Of a stretch of DNA of 64,000 nt, positions 36,201-44,640 are shown in pieces. The stretch's first letter is position 1, and each line of letters starts with the position of its first letter. Below the pieces are notes generated by a model. It saw only the letters and a list, made by a program, of their open reading frames with translations. It was not told the DNA's origin and did no database searches. The position numbers and the translations under genes were made by a program. The DNA lies in NCBI RefSeq assembly GCF_016820245.1, contig NZ_JAFCAR010000004.1:558001-622000 (forward strand). Reading direction: 5' to 3'. The stretch is from Jannaschia sp. Os4 (GTDB lineage: Bacteria; Pseudomonadota; Alphaproteobacteria; Rhodobacterales; Rhodobacteraceae).

Positions 36201-36988
36201 GCGCCCGCCCCGAAGGCGTAGAGCGCGACGGCCGCCGCGTTCGAGACGTTGAGCGAGCCGAACGCGCCCGCCGCCTCGACCCGCGCCATGCGGTCGCACA
36301 GCTCCCGCGTCCGTGCCCGCAGGCCGGGCCCCTCGGCCCCCATGACCAGCGCCACCGGCCGGTCGGCGAGGTCGCGCGCCGCAGCCCCGAGCGCCGCGTC
36401 CGCCTCCCCGTCGAGGCCCACGCAGGTCCAGCCGGCCTGCTGCAGCTGCAGCATCGCGTCGCCGAGGTTCGGCACGCGAAGATAGGGCTGGCGCTCCAGC
36501 GCGCCGGAGGCCGTCTTGGCGAGCGCGCCGGTCTCGGGGGCGGAGTGGCGGTGGGGGGCGATCACCGCGCGGGCGCCCAGCACCTCCGCCGAGCGCAGGA
36601 TGGCGCCGACGTTGTGGGGGTCGGTGACGCGGTCGAGCAGCACGAGGCGCGGCGCGCCCGACGGGTCGGAATGGTCCGAGAGCTTGCCCCAGTCCAGCGG
36701 GCGCGCCTCCAGCGCAGCCCCTTGATGGACCGAGCCGGGGTCGAGGGGGGCGGGGAACCGGCGCGCGTCCGCGATCTCGGGCTCGGGCCCCTCGGCCAGC
36801 GCGTCGCCCAGCCGATCGGCGGCGTTGCGCGTGACGACCAGGCGGAGCGCCTCCCGGCGCGGATTGAGCAGCGCGTCGCGCACGGCGTGCAGGCCGAAGA
36901 GCCACACGGTCGCGTCCTTCGCCTCGCGGCGGGCGCGCTCCTTCTCGATGACCCAATCGGGTTTGCGGGGCTTGGACATGGGGGTCAT
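36197..36988 (-). CDS. rlmB: 23S rRNA 2'-O-methyltransferase of the TrmH/RlmB family
   Basis: SpoU-type SAM methyltransferase, probably for G2251 of 23S rRNA. About 263 residues. An N-terminal substrate-binding domain (VWLFGLHAVRDALL) is followed by the knotted catalytic domain with LLDRVTDPHNVGAILRSAE, LVMGAEGPGLR and GSLNVSNAAAVALYAF. Starts at 36988 or 36976 are both possible; the first has a GGGGTG purine run upstream. It is divergent from tRNA-Tyr and coupled to a zinc-ribbon gene. Confidence 0.92.
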   Translation of the reverse strand: MTPMSKPRKPDWVIEKERARREAKDATVWLFGLHAVRDALLNPRREALRLVVTRNAADRLGDALAEGPEPEIADARRFPAPLDPGSVHQGAALEARPLDWGKLSDHSDPSGAPRLVLLDRVTDPHNVGAILRSAEVLGARAVIAPHRHSAPETGALAKTASGALERQPYLRVPNLGDAMLQLQQAGWTCVGLDGEADAALGAAARDLADRPVALVMGAEGPGLRARTRELCDRMARVEAAGAFGSLNVSNAAAVALYAFGAGA

Positions 36989-37059
36989 GTGGCACCCCGA
37001 CACCCACGTCACAACACCGCTTGACCCTCCGGGAGACGCGACTTATCCCGCCGCTCGTT

Positions 37060-37143
37060 GGGCGACAGGCCGCAAGGTGTGGCAGGGGACTGTAACTCCC
37101 TCGCGGAGACGCACGCCTGGTTCGATTCCAGGGTCGCCCACCA
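37060..37143 (+). tRNA. tRNA-Tyr (GTA)
   Basis: 84 nt with encoded CCA. The acceptor stem GGGCGAC (37060-37066) pairs with GTCGCCC (37133-37139). The anticodon loop CTGTAAC reads GTA, and a long variable arm typical of bacterial tRNA-Tyr is present. T-loop GTTCGATTC. Confidence 0.95.
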
Positions 37144-37174
37144 ACCTCCCCCCCTTCGTCCGGTCCGGGTTCCG

Positions 37175-37465
37175 TCACTCCGGGACGGTCATCCCCTCCA
37201 GCGCCGCGCCGAGCGCCGCGCCGTGCATGTCGCGGTCGTGGAACGCGCCCTGCGGGGCCGGGCGGGGCAGCGAGAGCTTGACCACCGAGAGGTCCGGCAG
37301 GTCGAAGCGGCGGACCGCGTCCGGATCGCAGCGCAGGCGGGCGGCGAAGGCGGCCGTGTCGATGGCCGCCACCGCGTCGTAGTCGTCGCAGAACAGGTCC
37401 AGCGTGATCCAGAACGGACCCGCGTTCTTGGACCGCACGCGGGCGAGGTCGCGCAGCTCACGCAT
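37175..37465 (-). CDS. DUF4387 protein, partner of the AtuA-family protein
   Basis: 96 residues matching DUF4387 (RELRDLARVRSKNAGPFWITLDLFCDD). Function unknown. It overlaps the AtuA-family gene by eight bases and is last in the tctCBA-AtuA-DUF4387 run. DUF4387 genes are regularly paired with, or fused to, DUF1446/AtuA proteins, so the two probably form one enzyme or complex (inference). Confidence 0.88.
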   Translation of the reverse strand: MRELRDLARVRSKNAGPFWITLDLFCDDYDAVAAIDTAAFAARLRCDPDAVRRFDLPDLSVVKLSLPRPAPQGAFHDRDMHGAALGAALEGMTVPE

Positions 37466-38795
37466 CGAACGCCTCCACGGAGAAGCCGTCCATCGGGTCG
37501 TCGAGCGCGAGGACGTGGTGGAGGACGAACGCGTAGGTCGCCCCCGTCGCGTGCTCGGGCGGGGAGGACGGGAAGGCGAAGGTCGGCATCGGCTCGCCCG
37601 GCTCGAGCGGGTGATGGAGGAGCAGCGGGTTGACGATGCGCGCGACCTCGAGCGCCTGCTCCTGGGTCGCGGCGCGGACGCGCAGCAGCAGGCCCACCTC
37701 GACCGGCGCGCCCCGGTCCGGCTCGAGGTCGCCCAAGGCCGCGTCGACCCCGATCAGGCGGAGGTCCATGTCGTAGGCCACGTCCGGCAGGCGGTCCGCG
37801 ATGCGGCGGCGGGCCTCGGCCTCGAGGGAGGCGGCGAAGGCGCGGGCGTGGCGCACGTAGCGGGGCGGGCGCACGATCGCGAGCGCCTGCGCCCCGAAGC
37901 CGGTCAGGCGCGCGGCCTCGAGCTTCACGCTGTAGGGGCCGGGAACCCAGACCGCGCCCTCGATCCGCGTGGCCTCGCCGTCCGCCGCGTAGCGTGCGGG
38001 GCGGCAGTCGAGATGGCCGCCGGGCTCGTGGAGGATGTGGGGGTCGGCGTTCTCGTAGAGCAGGTGCGCCGCGACCGTCTGGGGCGTCGCCTCGGCCCCC
38101 TCGGCCAAGGGCCGCACGGTGCAGCCCGCCGCGTCGAAGTCCAGCTCCAGCACCCCCGACCACGGGCGCGTCGTCGCCAACGCCCCGCATTCCCCGACCT
38201 TCGCCCCGAGCCACGCGCAACCCGCGTCGCAGCCCGCCGCCAAGGGGAGCGCGGCGAGGATGGCGGTGTCCGTGGTGCGCCCGCAGATCACGATGTCCGC
38301 CCCCGTGGCCAAGGCCTCCTGCACCTGCTCGACCCCGGCGAGCGCGACGAGGTTGGAGCAGGCCGCCAGCTCGTCCGGCGTCACCTCCGGCGCGCCGGGC
38401 AGCGGGGTGACGCGGTCCCACGCCTCCGCCAGCGCGGTCGGGTCGCGGTCGCAGCGCAGGACGGCGATGCGGGCGGAGCGGCCCGTCTCGGCGAGGATCT
38501 GGCGGGTGATGTCGAGCATCCAGTCCACCGCCCGCCCCGCGCCGCAGGTGCCCGCCGTGCCGAGGATCAGGGGGCAGTCGGCCTGCCGCGCCGCGTCGAT
38601 CAGCGCCGCCCACTCGCCCTTGATCTGCGCGCGCGAGTACTTCGACACGCCCCGCCCCAGATAGGACGGGCCCGAGTCGGTCGAGCCGCCGTCGATGGCG
38701 ATCAGGTCGGGGCCCCGGGCGACGCCGCGCGCCAGCGCCTCGTCGTCCCAGCCGAGGCCGAGCGCGCCTGCGGGGACGAGCACGCGGATGCTCAA
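37458..38795 (-). CDS. AtuA-family (DUF1446) acyl-CoA-type catabolic protein
   Basis: About 445 residues of the DUF1446/AtuA family, named from acyclic terpene utilisation. Visible stretches are DLIAIDGGSTDSGPSYLG near the start, ILGTAGTCGAGRAVDWM, DIVICGRTTDTA and HEPGGHLDCRPARY. The reaction is not established. No clear ATG opens the conserved region; a TTG at 38795 (LSIRVLVPAGALG) is the best guess, with weak ribosome-binding support. Located between a tripartite tricarboxylate transporter and DUF4387, it probably handles the imported organic acid. Confidence 0.82.
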   Translation of the reverse strand: MSIRVLVPAGALGLGWDDEALARGVARGPDLIAIDGGSTDSGPSYLGRGVSKYSRAQIKGEWAALIDAARQADCPLILGTAGTCGAGRAVDWMLDITRQILAETGRSARIAVLRCDRDPTALAEAWDRVTPLPGAPEVTPDELAACSNLVALAGVEQVQEALATGADIVICGRTTDTAILAALPLAAGCDAGCAWLGAKVGECGALATTRPWSGVLELDFDAAGCTVRPLAEGAEATPQTVAAHLLYENADPHILHEPGGHLDCRPARYAADGEATRIEGAVWVPGPYSVKLEAARLTGFGAQALAIVRPPRYVRHARAFAASLEAEARRRIADRLPDVAYDMDLRLIGVDAALGDLEPDRGAPVEVGLLLRVRAATQEQALEVARIVNPLLLHHPLEPGEPMPTFAFPSSPPEHATGATYAFVLHHVLALDDPMDGFSVEAFDA

Positions 38796-38905
38796 GGCTG
38801 CGCTCGCGGGGAGGTCGTCGGGTGCGTCATCCCCCCGCTGTAGGCGAGCGCGGGACGTCCAACCAGCCCGCGACCCGGCAACAGCGCGTTCAGGCGGCGC
38901 GGCCC

Positions 38906-40429
38906 CTAGTCGACGGGCTTGGCATGGTCGGGCACCTCGGGCTTGCGGAGGATGCGGCGCAGGAACATCGGCGCGACGAAGCCGAGCAAGGCCGCCACCA
39001 GCAGCCCTATGCTGATCGGCGAGGAGACGAGGTAGGTCCAGTCGCCGTCCGACAGCACCATCGCGTCGCGGAGCTGCTTCTCCATCTTGCCGCCGAGCAG
39101 GATGCCGAGGATCACCGGCACCGTGGGGATGTCGAGCTTGCGCAGCACGTAGCCCAGCACCCCGAAGGCCACGACGAGCAGCAGGTCGAAGTAGCTGCCC
39201 GTGAGCGCGTAGATGCCCACGAAGGCCACCATCGTGACGCCGGGCATGAGGATGGCGGGCGGCGCGCGCAGGACGGAGACGAAGACCTTCACCATCGGCA
39301 CGTTCATCGCCAGCAGCACGAAGTTGGCGATCAGCAGCGAGGCGATGAGGCCCCAGACCACGTCGGGGCGGTCGGTAAAGAGCGTCGGGCCCGGCGTGAT
39401 GTTGAGCGTCACGAGCACGGCCAGCAGCACGGCGGTGGTGCCGGAGCCGGGGACGCCCAGCGTGAGCATCGGCACGAGCGCGCCCCCGGCGGCGGCGTTG
39501 TTGCCGACCTCGGGGGCGGCGATGCCCTTGGGCACGCCGGTGCCGAAGCCCCCCTTCTCGCCCGCGATGGACTTCTCGGTGACGTAGGTCATGAAGGAGC
39601 CGAGCGACGCCCCTGCCCCAGGCAGGACGCCCGCGATAAAGCCGATCACCGAGGAGCGGAGCATCGTCCAGCGCGTCGACCAGATGTCGCGCCAAGGGAC
39701 GGTGACGCGCCCGAGCACGACGTTGAGCGCGCCTTGCGCCCCGTGCTTCTCGATGAAGAAGAACACCTCGGACACGGCGAAGAGGCCGACGATCGCCACG
39801 AGGAAGTCGATCCCGTCGTAGAGGTGCAGGTTGCCCCCCGTCAGCCGCGCCATGCCGGAGTTGGGGTCCAGCCCGATCATCGCGATCATGATGCCCAAGG
39901 CGGAGGCGAAGGCGGCCTTGGCTTGGTTCTTGGACGCGATGCCGCCCAGCGTGCAGAAGGCGAGGAGGTAGAGCGCGAAGTACTCGGCCGGGCCGAACTT
40001 GAAGGCGATGTTCGACAGCACGGGCGCAAGGAACATCAGGCCGATCGTCGAGAGCGTGGCGCCGACGAAGGAGGCGACGCCGGAGATGACCAGCGCGTCG
40101 CCGGGGCGCCCGGCCTTGGCCATCGGGTGCCCGTCGAGGCAGGTCATCATCGCGGGCTCGTCGCCTGGGATGTTCAGCAGGATCGAGCTGATCCGTCCGC
40201 CGTACATCGCGCCGTAGTAGATCGACGTGAGCAGCACGAGCGCGGCGACCGCGTCGAGGCCCATGGTGAAGGTGATCGGGATCATGATCGCCACGCCGTT
40301 GGCGGGGCCCAGCCCCGGCAGCGCGCCGACGATGGTGCCGATGAAGCAGCCGATCACCGCGAGCATCAGCGTGTAGGGCGACAGCGCGATGCCGAAGCCC
40401 AGCGACAGGTTGGCGAGGATGTCGGTCAC
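38906..40429 (-). CDS. tctA: Tripartite tricarboxylate transporter, large permease subunit TctA
   Basis: 507 residues with about 11-12 membrane helices. Family signatures: GALPGLGPANGVAIM, YYGAMYGGRISSILLNIPGDEP, and the second-half repeats GVLPGAGASLGSFMTY and GVPGSGTTAVLL. It imports carboxylates with sodium or proton symport together with TctB and the binding protein TctC. The GTG at 40429 overlaps the tctB stop (GTGA). The AtuA-family gene follows after 110 bases. Confidence 0.96.
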   Translation of the reverse strand: MTDILANLSLGFGIALSPYTLMLAVIGCFIGTIVGALPGLGPANGVAIMIPITFTMGLDAVAALVLLTSIYYGAMYGGRISSILLNIPGDEPAMMTCLDGHPMAKAGRPGDALVISGVASFVGATLSTIGLMFLAPVLSNIAFKFGPAEYFALYLLAFCTLGGIASKNQAKAAFASALGIMIAMIGLDPNSGMARLTGGNLHLYDGIDFLVAIVGLFAVSEVFFFIEKHGAQGALNVVLGRVTVPWRDIWSTRWTMLRSSVIGFIAGVLPGAGASLGSFMTYVTEKSIAGEKGGFGTGVPKGIAAPEVGNNAAAGGALVPMLTLGVPGSGTTAVLLAVLVTLNITPGPTLFTDRPDVVWGLIASLLIANFVLLAMNVPMVKVFVSVLRAPPAILMPGVTMVAFVGIYALTGSYFDLLLVVAFGVLGYVLRKLDIPTVPVILGILLGGKMEKQLRDAMVLSDGDWTYLVSSPISIGLLVAALLGFVAPMFLRRILRKPEVPDHAKPVD

Positions 40430-40869
40430 AGGCCCATCCCTTCGGGCAGGCCGCGCAGGGACAGGCCGAGGACGAAGCGGAACAGCGCCCAGAGGCCCGC
40501 GGACAGGCCGATCCCCGTCAGGAGCGCGGCGACGGGGCGGGGCGCGATCTGGTAGGACAGGAGCGCGGCGGCGGCGGCCGTCGGCAGCAGGAAGCCCAAG
40601 GGGCGCAGCAGGTAGGCGTAGGCCACCAGCGCGGCGGTCGCGACGGCGAGCGCGCCGAGGGACTTGAGCGGGGGCCAGTCGGGCTCGTCGTCGGGCTTCC
40701 ACATCATCGCCAGCCCGCAGAGCGCGGCGACGAGGCCCACGGCCATCGGGAAGGCACGGGAGCCCAAGGGGTCCGAGAAGAATGGGGCGGCGATCTGGCT
40801 GGCGCTGGCGACGTAGGCCAGCGACCCCAGCACGACGACGGCGCCGAAGATGCGGTCGGATGCGAACAT
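40426..40869 (-). CDS. tctB: Tripartite tricarboxylate transporter, small permease subunit TctB
   Basis: 147 residues with four predicted helices (for example IFGAVVVLGSLAYVAS and AFPMAVGLVAALCGLAM), the usual TctB layout. It is coupled to tctA by GTGA and separated from tctC by 78 bases holding two stem-loops. Confidence 0.93.
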   Translation of the reverse strand: MFASDRIFGAVVVLGSLAYVASASQIAAPFFSDPLGSRAFPMAVGLVAALCGLAMMWKPDDEPDWPPLKSLGALAVATAALVAYAYLLRPLGFLLPTAAAAALLSYQIAPRPVAALLTGIGLSAGLWALFRFVLGLSLRGLPEGMGL

Positions 40870-40890
40870 GGGTGTCCCCCGGGCGCGAGG

Positions 40891-40939
40891 GGGCCGCCCC
40901 GCAGGGCGGCCCGGTTCCGGAGCCTTCCTCGCGGAAGGC
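40891..40939 (-). promoter_or_regulatory. Two intercistronic stem-loops between tctC and tctB
   Basis: GCCTTCC/GGAAGGC (40922-40939) and the 9-bp GGGCCGCCC/GGGCGGCCC (40891-40912) begin nine bases after the tctC stop. Neither has a U-tract. Such hairpins often protect the abundant binding-protein mRNA from 3' decay while allowing weaker expression of the permease genes. Confidence 0.65.
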
Positions 40940-40947
40940 CCGGTGAC

Positions 40948-41904
40948 TTACTGGATGACGCCGATCTCGCGCGAGAGCGCGGCGACGGACTCCATGTTGT
41001 CGGCGATGAAGGACTCGAAGTCCGCGCCCAGCACCGTGAAGGGCGCGAGGCCGTTGGCCTCCATCGCGGCCTTCCACTCGTCGGACTCGCCCACGGCGCG
41101 GAGCTTCTCGACCCACTCGTCGAAGCGCGCGTCGGAGATGTCCTTGGGCACGTAGAGGCCGCGCCAGTTCACCGCGACCACGTCGACGCCCTGCTCCTTG
41201 GCGGTGGGGATGTCGAAGCCCGGCACCCGCTCGTCCGACAGGACCGCCAGCGCGCGCACGTCGCCCGACTCGAGGAAGCCCACGATCTCGGACATGTCGC
41301 CGGTCATGCCTTGGGTGAAGCCGCCCACGGTCTGGGTGATCGCGTCCGCGCCGCCGTCCACGCCGATGTAGCGGATCTTGGTCACGTCCTCGACGCCGTG
41401 CGCCTGCGCCAGCTGCAGCACCTTGAGGTGGTCGAAGCCCCCCGCCGCCGAGCCGCCTGCGAAGGCCACCGAGGACGGGTCCGCCGCCATCGCGTCCAGC
41501 ATGTCGGTCAGCGACTGGTAGGGGCTGTCGGCGGCGACCACGATCACGCCGGGATCGGCGCCGATCGCGCCGAGGAAGCGCACTTGGTCCGCCGTGGCGC
41601 CGCCATAGGCGTCCTGCGCGAGGCGCGTGGCGGTCGCCTGCGAGGCGGCGACGATCAGGTCCTCGTCGTCCGTGCGCTCGTTGGCGACGGTCTGGTAGGC
41701 GAGGCCGCCGCCGCCGCCCGCCATGTTCGTCACCTGCACGGGGCCGTCGACGACGCCGATGTCGGTCATGATCTTGCCGATCTGGCGGCAGGTGAAGTCC
41801 CAGCCGCCGCCCGGGTTGGCGGGGGCGATGCACTCGGCGGCCTGCGCGCCGCCTGCGACGAGGAGAGCGGCGGCCGTGGCGGCCGCGCGGATGGTCATGG
41901 TCAT
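40948..41904 (-). CDS. tctC: Tripartite tricarboxylate transporter substrate-binding protein TctC
   Basis: 318 residues: a signal peptide (MTMTIRAAATAAALLVAGGAQA) and a Bug-type two-lobed periplasmic binding domain with IAPANPGGGWDFTCRQIG near the mature start and NMAGGGGGLAYQTV. It is the first gene of the tct operon, followed by stabilising stem-loops. The ligand cannot be read from the sequence; carboxylates are typical. Confidence 0.94.
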   Translation of the reverse strand: MTMTIRAAATAAALLVAGGAQAAECIAPANPGGGWDFTCRQIGKIMTDIGVVDGPVQVTNMAGGGGGLAYQTVANERTDDEDLIVAASQATATRLAQDAYGGATADQVRFLGAIGADPGVIVVAADSPYQSLTDMLDAMAADPSSVAFAGGSAAGGFDHLKVLQLAQAHGVEDVTKIRYIGVDGGADAITQTVGGFTQGMTGDMSEIVGFLESGDVRALAVLSDERVPGFDIPTAKEQGVDVVAVNWRGLYVPKDISDARFDEWVEKLRAVGESDEWKAAMEANGLAPFTVLGADFESFIADNMESVAALSREIGVIQ

Positions 41905-42055
41905 TGTATCCTCCCAGTGGCGCGATCTTGGGCACGCCTGCCGCGAACCCTAGCCACCCCCCGCCCCCGCGCAAGCCCGCGACGCGCGCCGAAAATTGAC
42001 CGCTTGATAAAATTCCGGGCCGTGGCAGGGTGACGCGAACCGAAGGGAGGCCCGC

Positions 42056-43471
42056 ATGACCGACCACTTCCGCCGCGACGGCGTGATCGCCGGACGCCTG
42101 TCCTCCGAGACCTTGGCCGAGAACTTCTCGGACCTGCACCCCGCGCTGACGCCCCACGAGGCGGTGGTCGCCGCCGACCGCTGCTACTTCTGCTACGACG
42201 CGCCCTGCATCACCGCCTGCCCGACCGCGATCGACATCCCACTCTTCATCCGCCAGATCCAGGCGGGCCAGCCCGAGGCCGCCGCCGGGACGATCTTCGA
42301 GCAGAACGTCATGGGCGGCATGTGCGCCCGCGTCTGCCCCGTCGAGACGCTGTGTCAGGAGGCCTGCGTCCGCGAGGCCGCCGAGGGCAAGCCGGTCGAG
42401 ATCGGGCGCCTCCAGCGCTTCGCCACCGACGCGATGATGGCCCGCGGCGAGCATCCGTTCGAGCGCGCGCCGTCCACCGGCAAGCGGGTCGCGGTGGTCG
42501 GCGCGGGGCCCGCGGGCCTGTCGGCGGCGCACCGGCTGGCGCTGCGGGGCCACGACGTGACGGTCCACGACGCGAACCCCAAGCCCGGCGGGCTTAACGA
42601 GTACGGGATCGCGGCCTACAAGACGCCGGAGGGCTTCGCGCAGGCGGAGGTGGACTGGCTGCTCAGGATCGGCGGCATCGAGATCCTCCACGAGCGCGCC
42701 TTGGGCCGCGACATCACCCTGTCGGGGCTGCGCACGGAGTATGACGCCGTGTTCCTCGGGATGGGGCTGACCGGCGTGGGGGCCTTGGGGCTGGAGGGCG
42801 AGGATCTCGCGGGGACCGAGAACGCCGTCGACTTCATCGCCACGCTGCGCCAGCAGGACGACCTGACGGCCCTGCCGATCGGGCGGCACGTCGTGGTGAT
42901 CGGCGGCGGCATGACGGCGGTGGACGCCGCCGTGCAGGCCAAGCTCCTCGGCGCGGAGGACGTGACCATCGCCTACCGCCGCGGCCGCGATCGCATGCCC
43001 GCGAGCCGGTGGGAGCAGGACCTCGCCGCCTCCAAGGGCGTGAAGCTGATGTTCGACGTGGCGCCCGTGGCGCTGCACGGCGAGGGGCGCCTGCGCGAGG
43101 TGGAGCTGGCCTACCTGTCGGACATGGAGCCGACCGGCGAGACGGTGCGCCTGCGCGCCGACCAGCTGTTCCGCGCCATCGGCCAGCGGCTGGAGGCGGT
43201 CGAGGGGCTGGACCTCTCGGGCGGCAAGATCGCGGTGACGGGCGCGGGGCGGACCTCGCTCGACGGGGTCTGGGCCGGGGGCGACTGCGCGTCCGGGGGC
43301 GAGGACCTGACCGTGACGGCGGTGGCCGAGGGGCGCGACGCGGCGGAGGACATCCACGCGGCGCTCACGGGCGGCGCCGTCGCGCGGACGGGCGCCTTGG
43401 TGGGCGAGCCGCTGCGCGGCATCGACGGCCCGCCGCACGGAGAGGTTCCGCATCCGGGGACGCACGGGTGA
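42056..43471 (+). CDS. preT: NAD-dependent dihydropyrimidine dehydrogenase subunit PreT
   Basis: 471 residues, a GltD-like electron-input subunit of reductive pyrimidine degradation. The N-terminal Fe-S region has cysteine motifs CYFCYDAPCITACP and CARVCPVETLCQEAC. FAD and NAD(P) Rossmann motifs are VAVVGAGPAGLSAAH and VVIGGGMTAVDAA. Its partner PreA is encoded at 45483 on the same strand, but three unrelated genes lie in between. It is divergent from tctC. Confidence 0.93.
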   Translation: MTDHFRRDGVIAGRLSSETLAENFSDLHPALTPHEAVVAADRCYFCYDAPCITACPTAIDIPLFIRQIQAGQPEAAAGTIFEQNVMGGMCARVCPVETLCQEACVREAAEGKPVEIGRLQRFATDAMMARGEHPFERAPSTGKRVAVVGAGPAGLSAAHRLALRGHDVTVHDANPKPGGLNEYGIAAYKTPEGFAQAEVDWLLRIGGIEILHERALGRDITLSGLRTEYDAVFLGMGLTGVGALGLEGEDLAGTENAVDFIATLRQQDDLTALPIGRHVVVIGGGMTAVDAAVQAKLLGAEDVTIAYRRGRDRMPASRWEQDLAASKGVKLMFDVAPVALHGEGRLREVELAYLSDMEPTGETVRLRADQLFRAIGQRLEAVEGLDLSGGKIAVTGAGRTSLDGVWAGGDCASGGEDLTVTAVAEGRDAAEDIHAALTGGAVARTGALVGEPLRGIDGPPHGEVPHPGTHG

Positions 43472-43479
43472 GGGCAAAT

Positions 43480-43526
43480 CCGATTTTCTGGGAAAATCGG
43501 TCCCGCATTCTTCGCAGAGGAATGCG
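43480..43526 (+). other. Two stem-loops between preT and the first DedA gene
   Basis: CCGATTTTC with GAAAATCGG around TGG (43480-43500), then CGCATTC with GAATGCG (43504-43526). Both are perfect. The A+T-rich first stem is unlike the surrounding sequence. No U-tract follows, so a repeat-type or RNA-processing element is as likely as a terminator. Confidence 0.6.
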
Positions 43527-43546
43527 CCCCGCCCTATCTGACGGCG

Positions 43547-44059
43547 ATGATCGACGCCGTGCTCGGCTGGGTCTCGGACAATCGGGACTGGGCCTTCCTC
43601 ATCGCCTTCCTCTTCGCGCTCGCCGAGACGACGCTGATCGTGTCGGCCTTCATCCCGTCCACGGCCATCCTGTTCGGGATCGGCGGGTTGGTGGCGGCGG
43701 GCTATCTCGACTTCATGCCGCTCTTCCTCGGGGCGGCGCTGGGGGCGGTGACGGGCTCGCTGCTGTCTTGGGCGGCCGGGCGCTTCTACGGGCCCGCGCT
43801 GCTGAAGCTCGGGCCGATGCGGCGGCGGCGCGAGAAGATGCGCCGCGCGCGGCTGGCCTTCAAGAAATGGGGCGCGCCCGCCGTGACCGTGGGCCATCTG
43901 GGCGGGCCGCTCCGGGCGGTCGCGTTCACGCTGTCGGGACTGACGGCGATGCCGCTCTGGACCTTCCTGCCCTTCACGATCTTGGGCGCCTTCGCGTGGG
44001 CGTGGGCGACGATCATGGCGGGCAAGCTGGGGGGCGACCTCCTCGGCGCGCTGTTCTAG
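43547..44059 (+). CDS. DedA-family membrane protein (first copy)
   Basis: 170 residues with four to five helices, a DedA/SNARE-associated protein of the lipid scramblase-flippase class. Signatures are the acidic first helix (LFALAETTLIVSAFIPSTAIL), the ALGAVTGSLLSWAAGRFYG segment and the GPLRAVAFTLSGLTAMP loop. Family members recycle undecaprenyl phosphate or other lipids. It starts 75 bases after preT and is followed by a second DedA gene after nine bases. Confidence 0.87.
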   Translation: MIDAVLGWVSDNRDWAFLIAFLFALAETTLIVSAFIPSTAILFGIGGLVAAGYLDFMPLFLGAALGAVTGSLLSWAAGRFYGPALLKLGPMRRRREKMRRARLAFKKWGAPAVTVGHLGGPLRAVAFTLSGLTAMPLWTFLPFTILGAFAWAWATIMAGKLGGDLLGALF

Positions 44060-44068
44060 GGGGGCCGC

Positions 44069-44584
44069 ATGGTCGACACGCTGGTCTCCTTCCTCGCGGC
44101 GAACCCGGGCTGGGCCTTCGCCGTCGCCGCGCTCTGCGCGATGCTGGAGACGCTGTTCTTCGTCTCGGCGCTGGTGCCCGCGACGGCGGTGCTCCTGGCC
44201 GCCGGGGGGCTGTCGGCGGTGGGGGGCGTGTCGCTGCTGCCGCTGGTCCTCGGGGGCTGGGCGGGGTCGATCGTGGGCTCGACCGCGTCCTGGGCCGTCG
44301 GACGCTGGGCCGAGCCCTGGATCAAGGCGCGTCCTCGGCTCAAGCGTCTGCTGGGCGGCGAGCGGCTGAAGCGCCGCGTCCGCAACTGGGGCGCGCCCTT
44401 CGTGGCGCTGTCCCACGTGCTGGGCGCGTTCCGGGCACCCGCCTTCGTGGTGGCGGGCATGGCGCGGATGGAGTGGTGGCGCTTCGTGCCCGCGACGATG
44501 CTGGGCGCGGTCGCGTGGGCGGTGCTGGTGCCCTACGCCGGGGCGGCGGGCGGCACGGCGCTGGACTTCGTCTTCTCGCGCTGA
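44069..44584 (+). CDS. DedA-family membrane protein (second copy)
   Basis: 171 residues with the same helix plan as its upstream neighbour: ALCAMLETLFFVSALVPATAVLL, a GSIVGSTASWAVGRW segment, and the HVLGAFRAPAFVVAGMARM loop. The two copies are clearly related but diverged, suggesting an old tandem duplication. Nine bases separate them, so they are co-transcribed. Confidence 0.87.
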   Translation: MVDTLVSFLAANPGWAFAVAALCAMLETLFFVSALVPATAVLLAAGGLSAVGGVSLLPLVLGGWAGSIVGSTASWAVGRWAEPWIKARPRLKRLLGGERLKRRVRNWGAPFVALSHVLGAFRAPAFVVAGMARMEWWRFVPATMLGAVAWAVLVPYAGAAGGTALDFVFSR

Positions 44585-44640
44585 CCCGCGCCGACCGTCC
44601 GGTGTGCTATGCTCCCCCCGCCGGAGGGAGGGCATCGACC

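Noticed and set aside
37060-37143. Integration site at tRNA-Tyr
   Set aside because: No integrase, no repeated tRNA 3' end and no change in base composition next to the tRNA.
38906-44635. A 1,909-codon minus-strand open frame
   Set aside because: Only its 3' 507 codons are a gene (tctA). The rest is out of frame with tctB and tctC and antisense to preT and dedA, with arginine-, glycine- and proline-rich shadow composition.
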